Source of the DNA: an uncultured Polaribacter sp. | Lineage (GTDB): Bacteria > Bacteroidota > Bacteroidia > Flavobacteriales > Flavobacteriaceae | DNA: 64,000 nt | Assembly: GCA_943787375.1 (NCBI GenBank) | Contig: CALSME010000009.1 | Span: forward strand, 1-64,000 | Direction of reading: 5' to 3' | Shown: positions 8,767 to 17,411 of the stretch, in pieces | How the letters are laid out: the number at the start of each line of letters is the position of its first letter | Position numbering within the stretch: the stretch's first letter is position 1 | The notes under the pieces: generated by a model | Told to the model about the DNA's origin: nothing | The model's input: only the letters and a program-made list of their open reading frames with translations | Database searches by the model: none | Position numbers and translations under genes: made by a program

Positions 8767-9516
8767 ATGAAAAGAATAACCGCAGTTTTAGTAGATGACA
8801 TGCCAAACGCATTAGAAATGTTGGCCAATGACATTACTAAAAACCATACAGAAATAACAATTATCGGAACCGCAAATAGTGTGGTATCAGCGGCAAAATT
8901 ATTGCAAAAAAAGCAACCTGATGTTCTTTTTTTAGACATTATGCTTGGCGATGGAACAGGGTTTGATGTCTTAGAGATTTTTCCCAATTTAACCTCAAAA
9001 ATTATTTTTGTGACTGCAAGTGATGCTTATGCAATTAAAGCCTTTAAGTTTGCAGCCATAGACTATATTTTGAAGCCCTACACAGAAGAAGACTTAGCCA
9101 ACGCTCTAGAGAAAGCACAGCATCAAATACAACCCGACGACCATCAGTTAAGTATTTTACAGCAAACTGTAATGCAACCAAGTAGCAAGCCAGAAAAAAT
9201 CTCACTGCATACCGCAGAGAAAATTATCGTAGTAAACATTATTGATATAATTCGCTGTAAATCCGATAATAATTACACCACTTTTCACTTTGTAAATGGC
9301 AGTAAAATTCTGGTTTCCAAAACATTAAAATATTATGCAGACCTACTAAAAGAGGTTGATTTTATTAGAGTACACCAAAGTCACCTAATCAACATCAAAT
9401 ACATTAAAGAATTTATTAAATCTGACGGAGGCTATCTCTTATTAAAAGACAGCTCAAATGTGCCTGTTTCGGTCAGAAAGAGAAATGAAGTACTCACCTT
9501 ATTGAGTTCTTTTTAA
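8767..9516 (+). CDS. LytTR-family response regulator
   Basis: 249 residues: receiver domain with acidic pair Asp10/Asp11, phosphoacceptor Asp57 (DVLFLDIMLGD), Thr83 and Lys103 (LKPY), then a LytTR DNA-binding domain (about 145-245) with CKSDNNYTTFHF and the VHQSHLINIKYIKEF motif. Partner of the upstream kinase, in a two-gene operon with 3 bp between them. LytTR domains bind paired direct repeats; the targets are not evident here. Both N-terminal and C-terminal domains are full length. Confidence 0.95.
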   Translation: MKRITAVLVDDMPNALEMLANDITKNHTEITIIGTANSVVSAAKLLQKKQPDVLFLDIMLGDGTGFDVLEIFPNLTSKIIFVTASDAYAIKAFKFAAIDYILKPYTEEDLANALEKAQHQIQPDDHQLSILQQTVMQPSSKPEKISLHTAEKIIVVNIIDIIRCKSDNNYTTFHFVNGSKILVSKTLKYYADLLKEVDFIRVHQSHLINIKYIKEFIKSDGGYLLLKDSSNVPVSVRKRNEVLTLLSSF

Positions 9517-9581
9517 AGGTATTATTGAAAAAGAGATAACAACTTTCATAAATGAGCGCGCTTTAAAACAAGGACCACAAA

Positions 9582-9610
9582 AAAATCCTTCTCGTAATGA
9601 GAAGGATTTT
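9582..9610 (-). terminator. Terminator of the tRNA-His transcript
   Basis: Perfect 12-bp stem (AAAATCCTTCTC / GAGAAGGATTTT) with a five-base loop. On the minus strand it follows the tRNA by a few bases and runs into a T tract, as expected of a Rho-independent terminator; it could also stop plus-strand readthrough from the LytTR gene. Confidence 0.85.
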
Positions 9611-9616
9611 ATTTTG

Positions 9617-9691
9617 GGTGGAAGACGGGATTCGAACCCGCGACCCTCGGTACCACAAACCGATACTCTAACCAACTGAGCTACAACCACC
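9617..9691 (-). tRNA. tRNA-His (GTG anticodon)
   Basis: Read on the minus strand the sequence folds as a cloverleaf: D arm GCTC/GAGT, anticodon stem TCGGT/ACCGA with loop TTGTGGT (anticodon GTG, His), T arm GCGGG-TTCGAAT-CCCGT. A 5' extra G (position -1) faces C73, the identity element of bacterial tRNA-His. The CCA end is not encoded. In the acceptor stem (GTGGTTG / CTTCCAC) positions 5-68 and 6-67 are U-U mismatches. Its own promoter and terminator flank it. Confidence 0.95.
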
Positions 9692-9706
9692 ATGTAATTT
9701 CGGGTG

Positions 9707-9733
9707 CAAATATAATCGTTTTTTCTATTGCAA
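9707..9733 (-). promoter_or_regulatory. Promoter of tRNA-His
   Basis: Minus strand: TTG (9731-9733), 16-bp spacer, then TATATTTG (9707-9714), an exact TAnnTTTG -7 box. Transcription would start about 8 bases before the mature tRNA 5' end. The spacer is slightly shorter than the typical 17-23 bp. Confidence 0.65.
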
Positions 9734-9745
9734 CGAAAGAAAAAA

Positions 9746-10462
9746 TTAAATTAATTTACTTAAATTTTCAACGGCAACGTAACGTTCTGTAGTAAAGCCT
9801 TCTGCAGCGTCTACACCGATTAAACGCCCCAAATCCTTTGCTCTGTAGTGAATACTATCTATAAAATTTTTACTCGTAATTGGCGTTTCTGGTTCCTTAC
9901 TATTTGGATCAAAGAACTGAGAAGAATATGCTAAAATGGCTTTTGTTTTTAGATCTAAAAAACCACTTACATCCACCACAAAATCGGGGGTACTATTTTT
10001 CCATTGTATATAATGATACACTTGTTTTGGGCGCCATTTCTTTTGTTTAATTCCAGCAATGTCGGTCTCGATTTTCATAAGTCCACTTAAAAAACAAGCA
10101 TCAGAAACGAGGCTACTTCCTTTAGGATGATCAATGTGCCGATCCTCTATCGCGTTACATAAGATAATGTCGGGTTGGTATTTACGAATCATTTTAATGA
10201 CCGCTAATTGATGTTTTTTATCATTTATAAAAAAACCATCTGCGAAATTTAAATTCTCTCGCACAGAAACTTTAAGAATTTTTGCAGCATTTTCAGCTTC
10301 ATGATCTCTTAATTCAGCAGAACCTCGAGTACCTAATTCACCACGTGTTAAATCGATAATTCCAACACTTTTACCTAAAGAAATTTCTTTGGCAATCGTA
10401 GCACCACAGCTCAATTCTACATCATCTGGGTGTGCCCCAAAAGCTAATATATCTAACTTCAT
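9746..10462 (-). CDS. bshB1: Bacillithiol biosynthesis deacetylase BshB1
   Basis: 238-residue PIG-L/LmbE-family zinc deacetylase. It removes the acetyl group from N-acetylglucosaminyl-malate, the second step of bacillithiol synthesis in the cytoplasm. Metal-site motif AHPDDVE gives His11, Asp13 and Asp14; the second motif RHIDH gives His109, Asp111 and His112. The TRGELGTRGS segment and length fit BshB1 rather than the BshB2 paralogue. It overlaps the upstream trans-sulfuration gene by 4 bp, so the pair is translationally coupled; that fits because bacillithiol needs cysteine. No bshA or bshC is in the window. Confidence 0.9.
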   Translation of the reverse strand: MKLDILAFGAHPDDVELSCGATIAKEISLGKSVGIIDLTRGELGTRGSAELRDHEAENAAKILKVSVRENLNFADGFFINDKKHQLAVIKMIRKYQPDIILCNAIEDRHIDHPKGSSLVSDACFLSGLMKIETDIAGIKQKKWRPKQVYHYIQWKNSTPDFVVDVSGFLDLKTKAILAYSSQFFDPNSKEPETPITSKNFIDSIHYRAKDLGRLIGVDAAEGFTTERYVAVENLSKLI

Positions 10463-11616
10463 TTTTTTGTTTTTTCGATTGCTTGTTCAATATCTGCAAT
10501 GAGATCTTTTGGTTCTTCGATTCCTACTGAAAAACGAATTAACCCCTCTTTGATACCTCTAGCCAAACGTTCTTCTTCACTAAGTAGTGCATGTGTTGTT
10601 TGAGCAGGACTTACCGTAGTACTCTCTAAACCTGCTAAACTGAGCGAAGGTTTTATCAATTGCAAATTATTCTGAAAGTCCATTGCATCCATGCCTTCTT
10701 TCAATTCAAAAGACAACATGGCACCAAAACCATGCATTTGAGATTTTGCCAATTCATATTGTGGATGACTCTTTAATCCCGGATAATACACACGTTCAAT
10801 ATTTGGGTTTTCCTCTAAATAGCTTGCCATTACAAGTGCATTCTTTGTTTGTTCTTTCACTCGAATATTGAGCGTTTTCAAACTTCTTTCAAGCAACCAA
10901 ACTGTTTGATCACTTAAATTTCCACCAAAATTAATGGCCGTATTCCAAATAAGATCTATATGTGCATGACTGGCAGCTATTGCGCCCGCAGAAATATCAG
11001 AATGCCCGCCCATATATTTTGTAGCAGAATGTAAAATAATATCAATTCCAAAATCGGCAGGCGTTTGATTAATGGGAGATGCAAATGTATTGTCGATCAT
11101 TGTAATAATGTTTCGTTCTTTTGCTAAAACACCAATTGCTTTTATATCCGTAATACCCAATAAAGGATTTGAAGGAGTTTCTATATACAAAACCTTCGTA
11201 TTCTCTTTAATGAGTGGAATGAAATCGGCTACTTGATCGGAATCTGTAAAAGAGTATTCAATGCCATACTTTTCAAATTCGGAAACGATTAAATGGTAAG
11301 TACCCCCATAAATAACTTGTTGAATAATAATGTGGTCCCCTGCTTTAAGAAAAGCAAATAATGCAGTACTAATTGCGGCCATTCCAGATCCAAAAATCAA
11401 TCCAGCTTCAGCATGCTCTAAAGCTGCAATCTTCTTACAAAGCATTTCTTGATTTGGCGTGTTAAAATATCGCGGATATCGTTTGACATCTACCCCGTCA
11501 AAAGCATAAGAAGTGGCCATATATATAGGCGAAACTGCACCTTTAAACTGTTTGTCTTCTACTTCGCCAACGTGTACACATTGGGTATTGATTCCAAATT
11601 CGTTATTTTTCGCCAT
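10459..11616 (-). CDS. Trans-sulfuration pathway PLP enzyme (cystathionine gamma-synthase/lyase family)
   Basis: 385 residues of the Cys/Met metabolism PLP fold type I family. The PLP-binding Lys200 is in LHSATKYMGGHSD; the cofactor-phosphate loop FGSGMAAIST (about 75-84), the substrate-loop IETPSNPLLGITD and C-terminal LAGLESTTVSPAQTTHALL ... IRFSVGIEE are all present. The family interconverts homoserine esters, cystathionine, homocysteine and cysteine; synthase, gamma-lyase and methionine gamma-lyase are hard to separate from motifs alone. Overlap with bshB1 suggests a role in cysteine supply for bacillithiol. Divergent from the DUF2520 gene with only 74 bp between starts. Confidence 0.9.
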   Translation of the reverse strand: MAKNNEFGINTQCVHVGEVEDKQFKGAVSPIYMATSYAFDGVDVKRYPRYFNTPNQEMLCKKIAALEHAEAGLIFGSGMAAISTALFAFLKAGDHIIIQQVIYGGTYHLIVSEFEKYGIEYSFTDSDQVADFIPLIKENTKVLYIETPSNPLLGITDIKAIGVLAKERNIITMIDNTFASPINQTPADFGIDIILHSATKYMGGHSDISAGAIAASHAHIDLIWNTAINFGGNLSDQTVWLLERSLKTLNIRVKEQTKNALVMASYLEENPNIERVYYPGLKSHPQYELAKSQMHGFGAMLSFELKEGMDAMDFQNNLQLIKPSLSLAGLESTTVSPAQTTHALLSEEERLARGIKEGLIRFSVGIEEPKDLIADIEQAIEKTKK

Positions 11617-11690
11617 TGTTATTTAAATTATTAGGCGAATTTAAGAAATTCGAATCTAAATTTCTATATAATTTGAATATCTTCGCTGTA

Positions 11691-12386
11691 ATGATCTCTA
11701 TACTAATTATTGGTGACGGAAATGTGGCTTCGCATTTATACAAGGCTTTTTCAAAAGTCGAGACTATTGTTGTTACAAAGATAAACTCAAGAAATTTAAC
11801 GGACATCCCAAACCCCGATGTTACAATTATTGCCGTTTCTGACGATGCCATTGCTGAAGTTTCATCAAAAATACCGAATTCATTGGTCGTCCATACTTCA
11901 GGAAGTGTTGAAATGACCTCCTTAAATAGCAAAGGTAGAAAAGGTGTTTTTTATATGTTACAAACATTTTCTAAAAACAAAACCGTTGATTTCTCTGAGG
12001 TCCCTTTTTGTTTGGAAGCTGAAAATGAAAAGGATTATATCCTATTAGAATTATTAGCCAATTTAATTGGAAAAAAAGTATATGCAATCAATTCAGAACA
12101 ACGAAAAGCATTGCATATTGCAGCAGTATTTGTCAATAATTTCACCAATCACATGTATAAAACAGGAAGTGATATTTGTGCAGAAAATAAGGTTCCTTTT
12201 GCTATTTTAAAACCATTGATAAAAGAAACAGCTGCCAAAATTGAAACACTATCCCCAGCTGCAGCTCAGACGGGACCTGCCATTAGAAAAGATCAAAAAA
12301 CAATAAACGAACATTTAGCACTGTTAAACAAACAGCAGCAAAAAATCTATACAACGGTTACAAAATCTATACAAAATGGAAATTAG
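11691..12386 (+). CDS. Rossmann-like/DUF2520 dehydrogenase-family protein
   Basis: 231 residues from the ATG at 11691; the frame is open to 11616 but that would overlap the divergent gene, and MISILIIGDGNVASHLYKAF is a proper Rossmann start with a GxGxxA-type loop. An N-terminal NADP-binding half is followed by an all-alpha DUF2520 half with HIAAVFVNNFTNHMY and the LSPAAAQTGPAIRKD motif. Family members resemble F420-dependent NADP reductases and pyrroline-5-carboxylate reductase, but the reaction is not established. It overlaps kdsC by 11 bp; this gene pair is common in Bacteroidota and probably co-transcribed. Confidence 0.88.
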   Translation: MISILIIGDGNVASHLYKAFSKVETIVVTKINSRNLTDIPNPDVTIIAVSDDAIAEVSSKIPNSLVVHTSGSVEMTSLNSKGRKGVFYMLQTFSKNKTVDFSEVPFCLEAENEKDYILLELLANLIGKKVYAINSEQRKALHIAAVFVNNFTNHMYKTGSDICAENKVPFAILKPLIKETAAKIETLSPAAAQTGPAIRKDQKTINEHLALLNKQQQKIYTTVTKSIQNGN

Positions 12387-12900
12387 TTTCAAACAGTTAT
12401 TACCAAAAATTACAACATTTATATTTGATGTTGACGGTGTACTTACCAACGGAATGCTTACAATTATGCCTGATGGTGAACTGGTAAGACATATGAATGT
12501 AAAAGATGGTTATGCCATGAAAACAGCTCTAAACAATGGGTATCGTGTTTGTATTATTTCTGGTGGTACCAATGAAGGAGTTCGAAATCGATTAACTGCT
12601 TTGGGAATTGAGGACATCTATTTAGGGGCTCATAATAAAATTGAACAATATCAAGAATTGGTAAAGAAATACAATTTAAACGCGGAAAATGTACTGTATA
12701 TGGGAGATGATATTCCAGATTATCCAGTGATGAAAATCGTAGGATTGCCGGCCTGTCCAAATGATGCTGTTGCTGAAATCAAAGAAGTTGCTAACTATAT
12801 TTCTTATAAAAAAGGAGGTGAAGGTTGCGTTCGCGATGTTATAGAGCAAGTAATGCGAGTGCAAGGAAAGTGGAATTCTAATTTTAATGCAACCCTATAA
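12376..12900 (+). CDS. kdsC: KDO-8-phosphate phosphatase-like HAD hydrolase
   Basis: 174 residues, C0-type HAD phosphatase. Nucleophile Asp18 and Asp20 are in FIFDVDGVLTNG; motif II is IISGG, followed by Lys in the linker and GDDIPDYPVM as motif III. The absence of a cap domain and the DGVLTDG-like start fit KdsC, which makes KDO for lipid A-core assembly in the cytoplasm. Tetrameric enzyme in the family. Overlaps the preceding frame, and is followed 15 bp later by a secreted DUF2147 gene. Confidence 0.9.
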   Translation: MEISFKQLLPKITTFIFDVDGVLTNGMLTIMPDGELVRHMNVKDGYAMKTALNNGYRVCIISGGTNEGVRNRLTALGIEDIYLGAHNKIEQYQELVKKYNLNAENVLYMGDDIPDYPVMKIVGLPACPNDAVAEIKEVANYISYKKGGEGCVRDVIEQVMRVQGKWNSNFNATL

Positions 12901-12915
12901 AACAACCCTTTTATT

Positions 12916-13341
12916 ATGAAAAAAATACTTTTTACATTTTTATTCGTTACGTTATCTATCTCCTTAAGTGCACAAAATATTTTTGGAAAATGGAATTCTA
13001 AAAATGACGCTACAGGTGAAGTTGATTCTGTTATCGAAGTGTATGAAGATCAAGGAAAAGCGTATGCCAAAGTAGTTAAAGTGATGGATCCAAAAAGACA
13101 AGATGTTATTTGTGAGTTTTGTGAAGGAAGCAAGAAAGGGCAGAAAATTCTCGGCATGAACATTCTAGATGGTTTAGAAAAAGAGGGTGATGAATGGTCT
13201 GGAGGGACTATTTTAGATCCAAGAAATGGCAATGTCTACAAATGCTATATCTTGCTTGAAAAGCCGAATAAGTTAAAAATTAGAGGTTATATTGGAATTT
13301 CACTTTTTGGAAAAACAGCATATTGGGAAAGAGCGGAATGA
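12916..13341 (+). CDS. Secreted DUF2147 family protein
   Basis: 141 residues with a cleavable signal peptide (MKKILFTFLFVTLSISLSAQ, cut after Gln20) typical of this phylum. The mature protein begins IFGKWNSKNDATGEVDSVIEVYEDQGK and ends with KLKIRGYIGISLFGKTAYWER, the lipocalin-like DUF2147 pattern; a CEFC pair (about 73-76) may form a disulfide or bind metal. Function of the family is not established. It is the last gene of the DUF2520-kdsC run. Confidence 0.88.
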   Translation: MKKILFTFLFVTLSISLSAQNIFGKWNSKNDATGEVDSVIEVYEDQGKAYAKVVKVMDPKRQDVICEFCEGSKKGQKILGMNILDGLEKEGDEWSGGTILDPRNGNVYKCYILLEKPNKLKIRGYIGISLFGKTAYWERAE

Positions 13342-13424
13342 TTCTGGGTTCTGGAAAATGAAATTGGAATCTATTTTTATAGCATAGCTTCACTTCATAG
13401 CGCAAAATACACTCCTTTATATTA

Positions 13425-14066
13425 TTAATTCTTTTCTTCTAGCATCGGTACAAAAGCAAAATCGCCCAATTCTTGTTTTTCAAACTCTTTGGCAGATTTT
13501 CGAATGAATAAAGTCATTATTTGCGTAGTATCACCAACCGGTATAAGAAGCATCCCTCCTACTTTTAATTGTGATAGTAATGGTTTTGGCACAAATGGCG
13601 CACCAGCTGTTACAATAATTTTATCAAAAGGAGCTTGCTCTGGCAGTCCTTTATAGCCATCCCCAAAAATAAATTTCTTTGGCATATAGCCTAATTTCGG
13701 TAAAAACAAGGACGTCTTTTTAAACAATTCTTGTTGTCTTTCAATAGAAAATACAACCGCTTTTAATTCCAACAAAACGGCCGTTTGATATCCAGATCCA
13801 GTTCCAATTTCCAATACCTTGTCGTTGGGTTGTATAGCTAATGTTTGCGATTGAAAGGCAACTGTATAAGGTTGAGAAATCGTTTGCTCTGCTGCAATTG
13901 GAAATGCTTTGTCTTTGTATGCGTGATCTTCAAAACTACTATCAATAAACAGATGCCGTGGAATTTGACGAATCGCATTCAATACTTTTCTGTCGGTAAT
14001 TCCTTTTGCTTGTAGTACGGTAGCTAATTGATTTCTAAGTCCTTGATGTTTTGATGTATCTCTCAA
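13425..14066 (-). CDS. pcm: Protein-L-isoaspartate O-methyltransferase
   Basis: 213 residues. Methylates L-isoaspartyl residues in aged proteins with SAM, starting their repair. SAM motif I VLEIGTGSGYQTAVL (about 93-107), the substrate-binding FPIAAEQTISQPYTVAFQ and post-motif ITAGAPFVPKPLLSQLKVGGMLLIPVG are classical. Length and start (MRDTSKHQGLRNQL) match the family. Convergent with the DUF2147 gene, divergent from the Gfo/Idh gene. The 202 bp upstream hold no other convincing gene. Confidence 0.95.
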   Translation of the reverse strand: MRDTSKHQGLRNQLATVLQAKGITDRKVLNAIRQIPRHLFIDSSFEDHAYKDKAFPIAAEQTISQPYTVAFQSQTLAIQPNDKVLEIGTGSGYQTAVLLELKAVVFSIERQQELFKKTSLFLPKLGYMPKKFIFGDGYKGLPEQAPFDKIIVTAGAPFVPKPLLSQLKVGGMLLIPVGDTTQIMTLFIRKSAKEFEKQELGDFAFVPMLEEKN

Positions 14067-14268
14067 ATCTGATTCCTTTGTAAGACCTTAAAAGTAGTAA
14101 TAAATCTAAATACAATCTTATAAAATTGTATATTTGTTGGTGTATTTTTCTTTTTTATTTGAAGGTTATATACAAATTTAACGACATCATTATGAGGTAG
14201 TATTATGAAGTACTCTTTTTCTCTATAGATTACTTCAATGCTCCTTGTAATGAAATAAAAACACATTT

Positions 14269-15228
14269 ATGTTAAAAGCTGGAGTATTAGGTGCTGGTCA
14301 CCTTGGCAAAATTCACTTACGTTTACTACAACAATCTGAAAAATATGAATTGGTTGGATTTTACGATCCATTCACTGAAAATGCAACAAAAGTTGCCAAA
14401 GAGTTTGGCTATAAATTATTTGATTCTATTGATGAATTAATTGCTGCTTCTGAGGTGATTGATATTGTTACACCCACACTTTCTCACTTTGATTGTGCAA
14501 AAAAAGCAATTGAAAGCGGCTGCCATGTTTTTATTGAAAAACCAATTACGAAAACAGTCACAGAAGCGGAAGCGATTAGTGCATTGGCAGACAAACACCA
14601 ACTAAAGGGACAAGTTGGACATGTAGAGCGTTTCAATCCAGCATTTACAGCCGTAAGCGGAAAAATCAACCACCCGATGTTTATCGAAACGCATCGATTG
14701 GCTGAATTTAACCCAAGGGGTACTGATGTGCCTGTTGTGTTGGATTTAATGATTCATGATATTGATATTATTTTATCAGTGGTTCAATCCAAAGTGAAAA
14801 ATGTGCATGGAAGTGGAATTTCGGTAATTTCTGAGACTCCAGATATTGCAAACGCAAGAATTGAATTTGAAAATGGCTGTGTTGCCAATCTGACGGCAAG
14901 TAGAATCTCTATGAAAAACATGCGAAAATCAAGGTTTTTTCAAAAAGATGCTTATATCTCCGTAGATTTTTTAGAAAAAGTAGCGGAAGTGGTTCGCATG
15001 AAAGAAGTACCTGAAAACCCTGACGATTTTGCTATGATTTTGCAAAATGCTGAAGGCGTTAAAAAGCAAATTTATTTTGATAATCCAACAGTTGAAGGGA
15101 ATAATGCCATCTTGGATGAATTGGAATCTTTTGCAGATGCAATTCAGCAAAATACAACGCCTATAGTTTCTTTACATCAAGGAACGGAAGCATTAAGAGT
15201 TGCACAGCAAATTATTGATTGCTTCTAA
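14269..15228 (+). CDS. Gfo/Idh/MocA-family NAD(P) oxidoreductase
   Basis: 319 residues. Rossmann start KAGVLGAGHLGKIHLRLL, the cofactor motif IFIEKPITKTVTEAEA (Glu-Lys-Pro, catalytic Lys of the family) and a C-terminal alpha/beta substrate domain with LDLMIHDIDIILSVV, in which the His is the usual active-site residue. Family members oxidise or isomerise sugar-like substrates; this flavobacterial type lacks a known substrate. It precedes the 3-hydroxyacyl-CoA dehydrogenase by 65 bp in the same direction, probably one transcript. Confidence 0.9.
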   Translation: MLKAGVLGAGHLGKIHLRLLQQSEKYELVGFYDPFTENATKVAKEFGYKLFDSIDELIAASEVIDIVTPTLSHFDCAKKAIESGCHVFIEKPITKTVTEAEAISALADKHQLKGQVGHVERFNPAFTAVSGKINHPMFIETHRLAEFNPRGTDVPVVLDLMIHDIDIILSVVQSKVKNVHGSGISVISETPDIANARIEFENGCVANLTASRISMKNMRKSRFFQKDAYISVDFLEKVAEVVRMKEVPENPDDFAMILQNAEGVKKQIYFDNPTVEGNNAILDELESFADAIQQNTTPIVSLHQGTEALRVAQQIIDCF

Positions 15229-15293
15229 TAAAAACAGCTCCATATTTTGCAAATAACTGGAGACTTTTAGAAATGAATTTTAAATAATATTAT

Positions 15294-16181
15294 ATGAAAA
15301 ATATAGCAGTAATTGGAGCAGGAACTATGGGAAATGGTATCGCACATACCTTTGCTCAGTTTAATTATAACGTCCAACTAATCGATGTTTCCCAGCTTGC
15401 ATTAGAGAAAGGAATTGCAACGATTTCTAAGAACTTAGATCGAATGGTTGCAAAAGAAAAAATTTCTGAAGCAGATAAAATAAAAACACTTGCAAACATA
15501 ACCACCTTCACATCTATTAAAGATGGAGTAAAATACGCAAGCCTGGTAATTGAAGCTGCCACTGAAAATGCAGTTTTAAAAACCAAAATTTTTAAAGAGT
15601 TGGATGAAGTCTGTCCAGAAGATACCATTTTGGCAACCAATACATCTTCAATTTCTATTACACAAATTGGAGCCGTTACTAGTAGACCCGATAAAGTAAT
15701 TGGGATGCATTTTATGAACCCTGTTCCAATTATGAAATTGGTGGAGATTATTAGAGGATACAACACCTCCGATGAAGTGATGAAGTTTATTACTGACCTA
15801 ACGTACAAAATTTCTAAGGTATCAGTTGAAGTAAATGATTATCCTGGATTTGTTACCAATCGAATTTTAATGCCAATGATTAACGAAGCTATTGAAACAC
15901 TATTTAATGGTGTAGCAGGTGTTGCCGAAATAGATACTGTGATGAAATTAGGAATGGCGCATCCAATGGGACCTTTACAGTTGGCAGATTTTATTGGCTT
16001 GGATGTCTGTTTATCTATTTTAAATGTAATGCATGATGGTTTTAAAAACCCGAAATATGCCCCTTGTCCGTTGTTAGTTAATATGGTAATGGCAGGCAAA
16101 CTAGGTGTGAAGTCTGAGGAAGGTTTCTATGTTTATAGCAATGGCAAAAAATCAGATACAGTAGCTAAAATGTTTCGTTAG
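15294..16181 (+). CDS. 3-hydroxyacyl-CoA (3-hydroxybutyryl-CoA) dehydrogenase
   Basis: 295 residues, the length of stand-alone short-chain HBDH. NAD-binding start IAVIGAGTMGNGIAHTFAQ, catalytic His-Glu pair in IGMHFMNPVPIMKLVEII (His and Glu), the serine/asparagine of NTSSISIT, and a C-terminal dimerisation domain with HPMGPLQLADFIGLDVC. It oxidises 3-hydroxyacyl-CoA to 3-ketoacyl-CoA in fatty-acid or butanoate metabolism. No enoyl-CoA hydratase or thiolase is nearby, so the pathway role is not set by context. Ends before a strong terminator. Confidence 0.93.
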   Translation: MKNIAVIGAGTMGNGIAHTFAQFNYNVQLIDVSQLALEKGIATISKNLDRMVAKEKISEADKIKTLANITTFTSIKDGVKYASLVIEAATENAVLKTKIFKELDEVCPEDTILATNTSSISITQIGAVTSRPDKVIGMHFMNPVPIMKLVEIIRGYNTSDEVMKFITDLTYKISKVSVEVNDYPGFVTNRILMPMINEAIETLFNGVAGVAEIDTVMKLGMAHPMGPLQLADFIGLDVCLSILNVMHDGFKNPKYAPCPLLVNMVMAGKLGVKSEEGFYVYSNGKKSDTVAKMFR

Positions 16182-16212
16182 AAGACATCAAGTTTATTAA
16201 TCAATACACATA

Positions 16213-16244
16213 AAAAAAGGAACTCATAACTGAGTTCCTTTTTT
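16213..16244. terminator. Bidirectional terminator
   Basis: Perfect 14-bp stem AAAAAAGGAACTCA / TGAGTTCCTTTTTT with loop TAAC, between the convergent dehydrogenase gene and the ABC export operon. Confidence 0.9.
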
Positions 16245-16268
16245 GTGTTCTATAATTAAAAATACTAA

Positions 16269-17384
16269 TTAATCGTCCTCCTTATTGTCATCAGACTTCT
16301 TGGCTTTATTCCAAACTTTAATTTTGTCCTCTATTGTAACGCCTTCTAAAACTTCAATATTAACCCCGTCAGAAGTACCTAGTTTTAAGGTTCTTTTTTC
16401 AAATTTTCCATCTTCTGTTTGTACTTCTACATAAGGTTCCTCTGTCTTTCTGTCAAACTTTAACAAGGCTTCTTTAACAGAAAGTACACTGTCTCTTTTT
16501 TCTAATATAATGTCTGCATTCGCACTGTATCCAGCTCTAATGAAATACTTATCATCCAAAGTAACATCTGCCTTAATTTTAAATTGAACAGCTCCTCCTT
16601 CTTCGGTTCCTTTGGGTGCTATGAAGTTTAATTTTGCGGGGAATTTAATACCTTCAATGGCACCAATAGATACTTCAATATCGGTTCCGTTAATTAGTTT
16701 TCCCACTTCAGACTCATCAACTTTTCCTTCAAAAATCATTTTTCGCATGTCTGCAATAGATGCAATGGTTGTTCCTGCATTGAAATTATTCGACTGAATT
16801 ACTTGATCTCCTTCTTTTACAGGGATCTCTAAAACAGTACCCGACATTTGTGCAATAATATTTGTATTTGCAGTAGCCCCTGAACCAGAATATCCTTTTT
16901 TAATAATCTGATAATCGTTTTCAGCATTTTTCAAATCTTGCTTCGCTTGATTAAAAGTAAGCTCTACAGATTCATAGGCCGCTCTTGCAATTACTCCCTT
17001 ATCAAACAATTGCTTGTTTCTTTTGTAGGTGATTTCCGAGTTATTGGTTCTCAATTTTGCATTGTCTACACGTCCCTTAGCACTCAATAGCGATTGCTCG
17101 TTTGGAACTACTCTTACGGTTGCTATTAAATCTCCTTTATTAACAGTGGCACCCTCTAGCAATAAAATTTTATCAATAATCCCTGTAATCTGTGGTTTGA
17201 TTTCAATTTCTTCCAAAGGTGTTACCTTCCCTGTTGCTACGGTCTTTTTAACAATAGAAGTTTTAAAAGGGGTCTCTGTTTCATATTCAATAATGTTCCT
17301 TTTGTTTTTCATACCGAACCAAACTAATGCGGCTGCAAAAAATAAAACGATAATTCCTAAAATAATTTTTGCTCTTTTACTCAT
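16269..17384 (-). CDS. Efflux periplasmic adaptor subunit (HlyD/MacA family)
   Basis: 371 residues. One N-terminal membrane anchor (ILGIIVLFFAAALVWFGM), a biotinyl-lipoyl-like half-motif (VTPLEEIEIKPQITGIIDKILLLEGATVNKGDL split around 55-90), a coiled-coil hairpin with NNSEITYKRNKQLFDKGV, the second lipoyl half (NIIAQMSGTVLEIPVKEGDQV), beta-barrel and membrane-proximal domains. The C-terminus is acidic and charged (KKSDDNKEDD). Last gene of an operon ATPase-permease-permease-adaptor; together they make a MacAB-like tripartite exporter that needs an outer-membrane TolC-type channel not present here. Confidence 0.92.
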   Translation of the reverse strand: MSKRAKIILGIIVLFFAAALVWFGMKNKRNIIEYETETPFKTSIVKKTVATGKVTPLEEIEIKPQITGIIDKILLLEGATVNKGDLIATVRVVPNEQSLLSAKGRVDNAKLRTNNSEITYKRNKQLFDKGVIARAAYESVELTFNQAKQDLKNAENDYQIIKKGYSGSGATANTNIIAQMSGTVLEIPVKEGDQVIQSNNFNAGTTIASIADMRKMIFEGKVDESEVGKLINGTDIEVSIGAIEGIKFPAKLNFIAPKGTEEGGAVQFKIKADVTLDDKYFIRAGYSANADIILEKRDSVLSVKEALLKFDRKTEEPYVEVQTEDGKFEKRTLKLGTSDGVNIEVLEGVTIEDKIKVWNKAKKSDDNKEDD

Positions 17385-17411
17385 GATTTGTTAATTGTTT
17401 TTTTTGCTCTT

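Noticed and set aside
9499-9693. A 64-codon frame across the tRNA-His gene
   Set aside because: It is the well-known artefact frame that tRNA sequences produce (VVVAQLVRV ... GFESRLPP); the tRNA explains the sequence.
11617-11690. SAM riboswitch before the trans-sulfuration gene
   Set aside because: Only 74 bp separate the divergent starts and no conserved fold is visible.
14063-14266. A 67-codon minus-strand frame overlapping pcm
   Set aside because: Low-complexity composition, starts inside the pcm upstream region and overlaps by four bases; looks like chance in AT-rich DNA.
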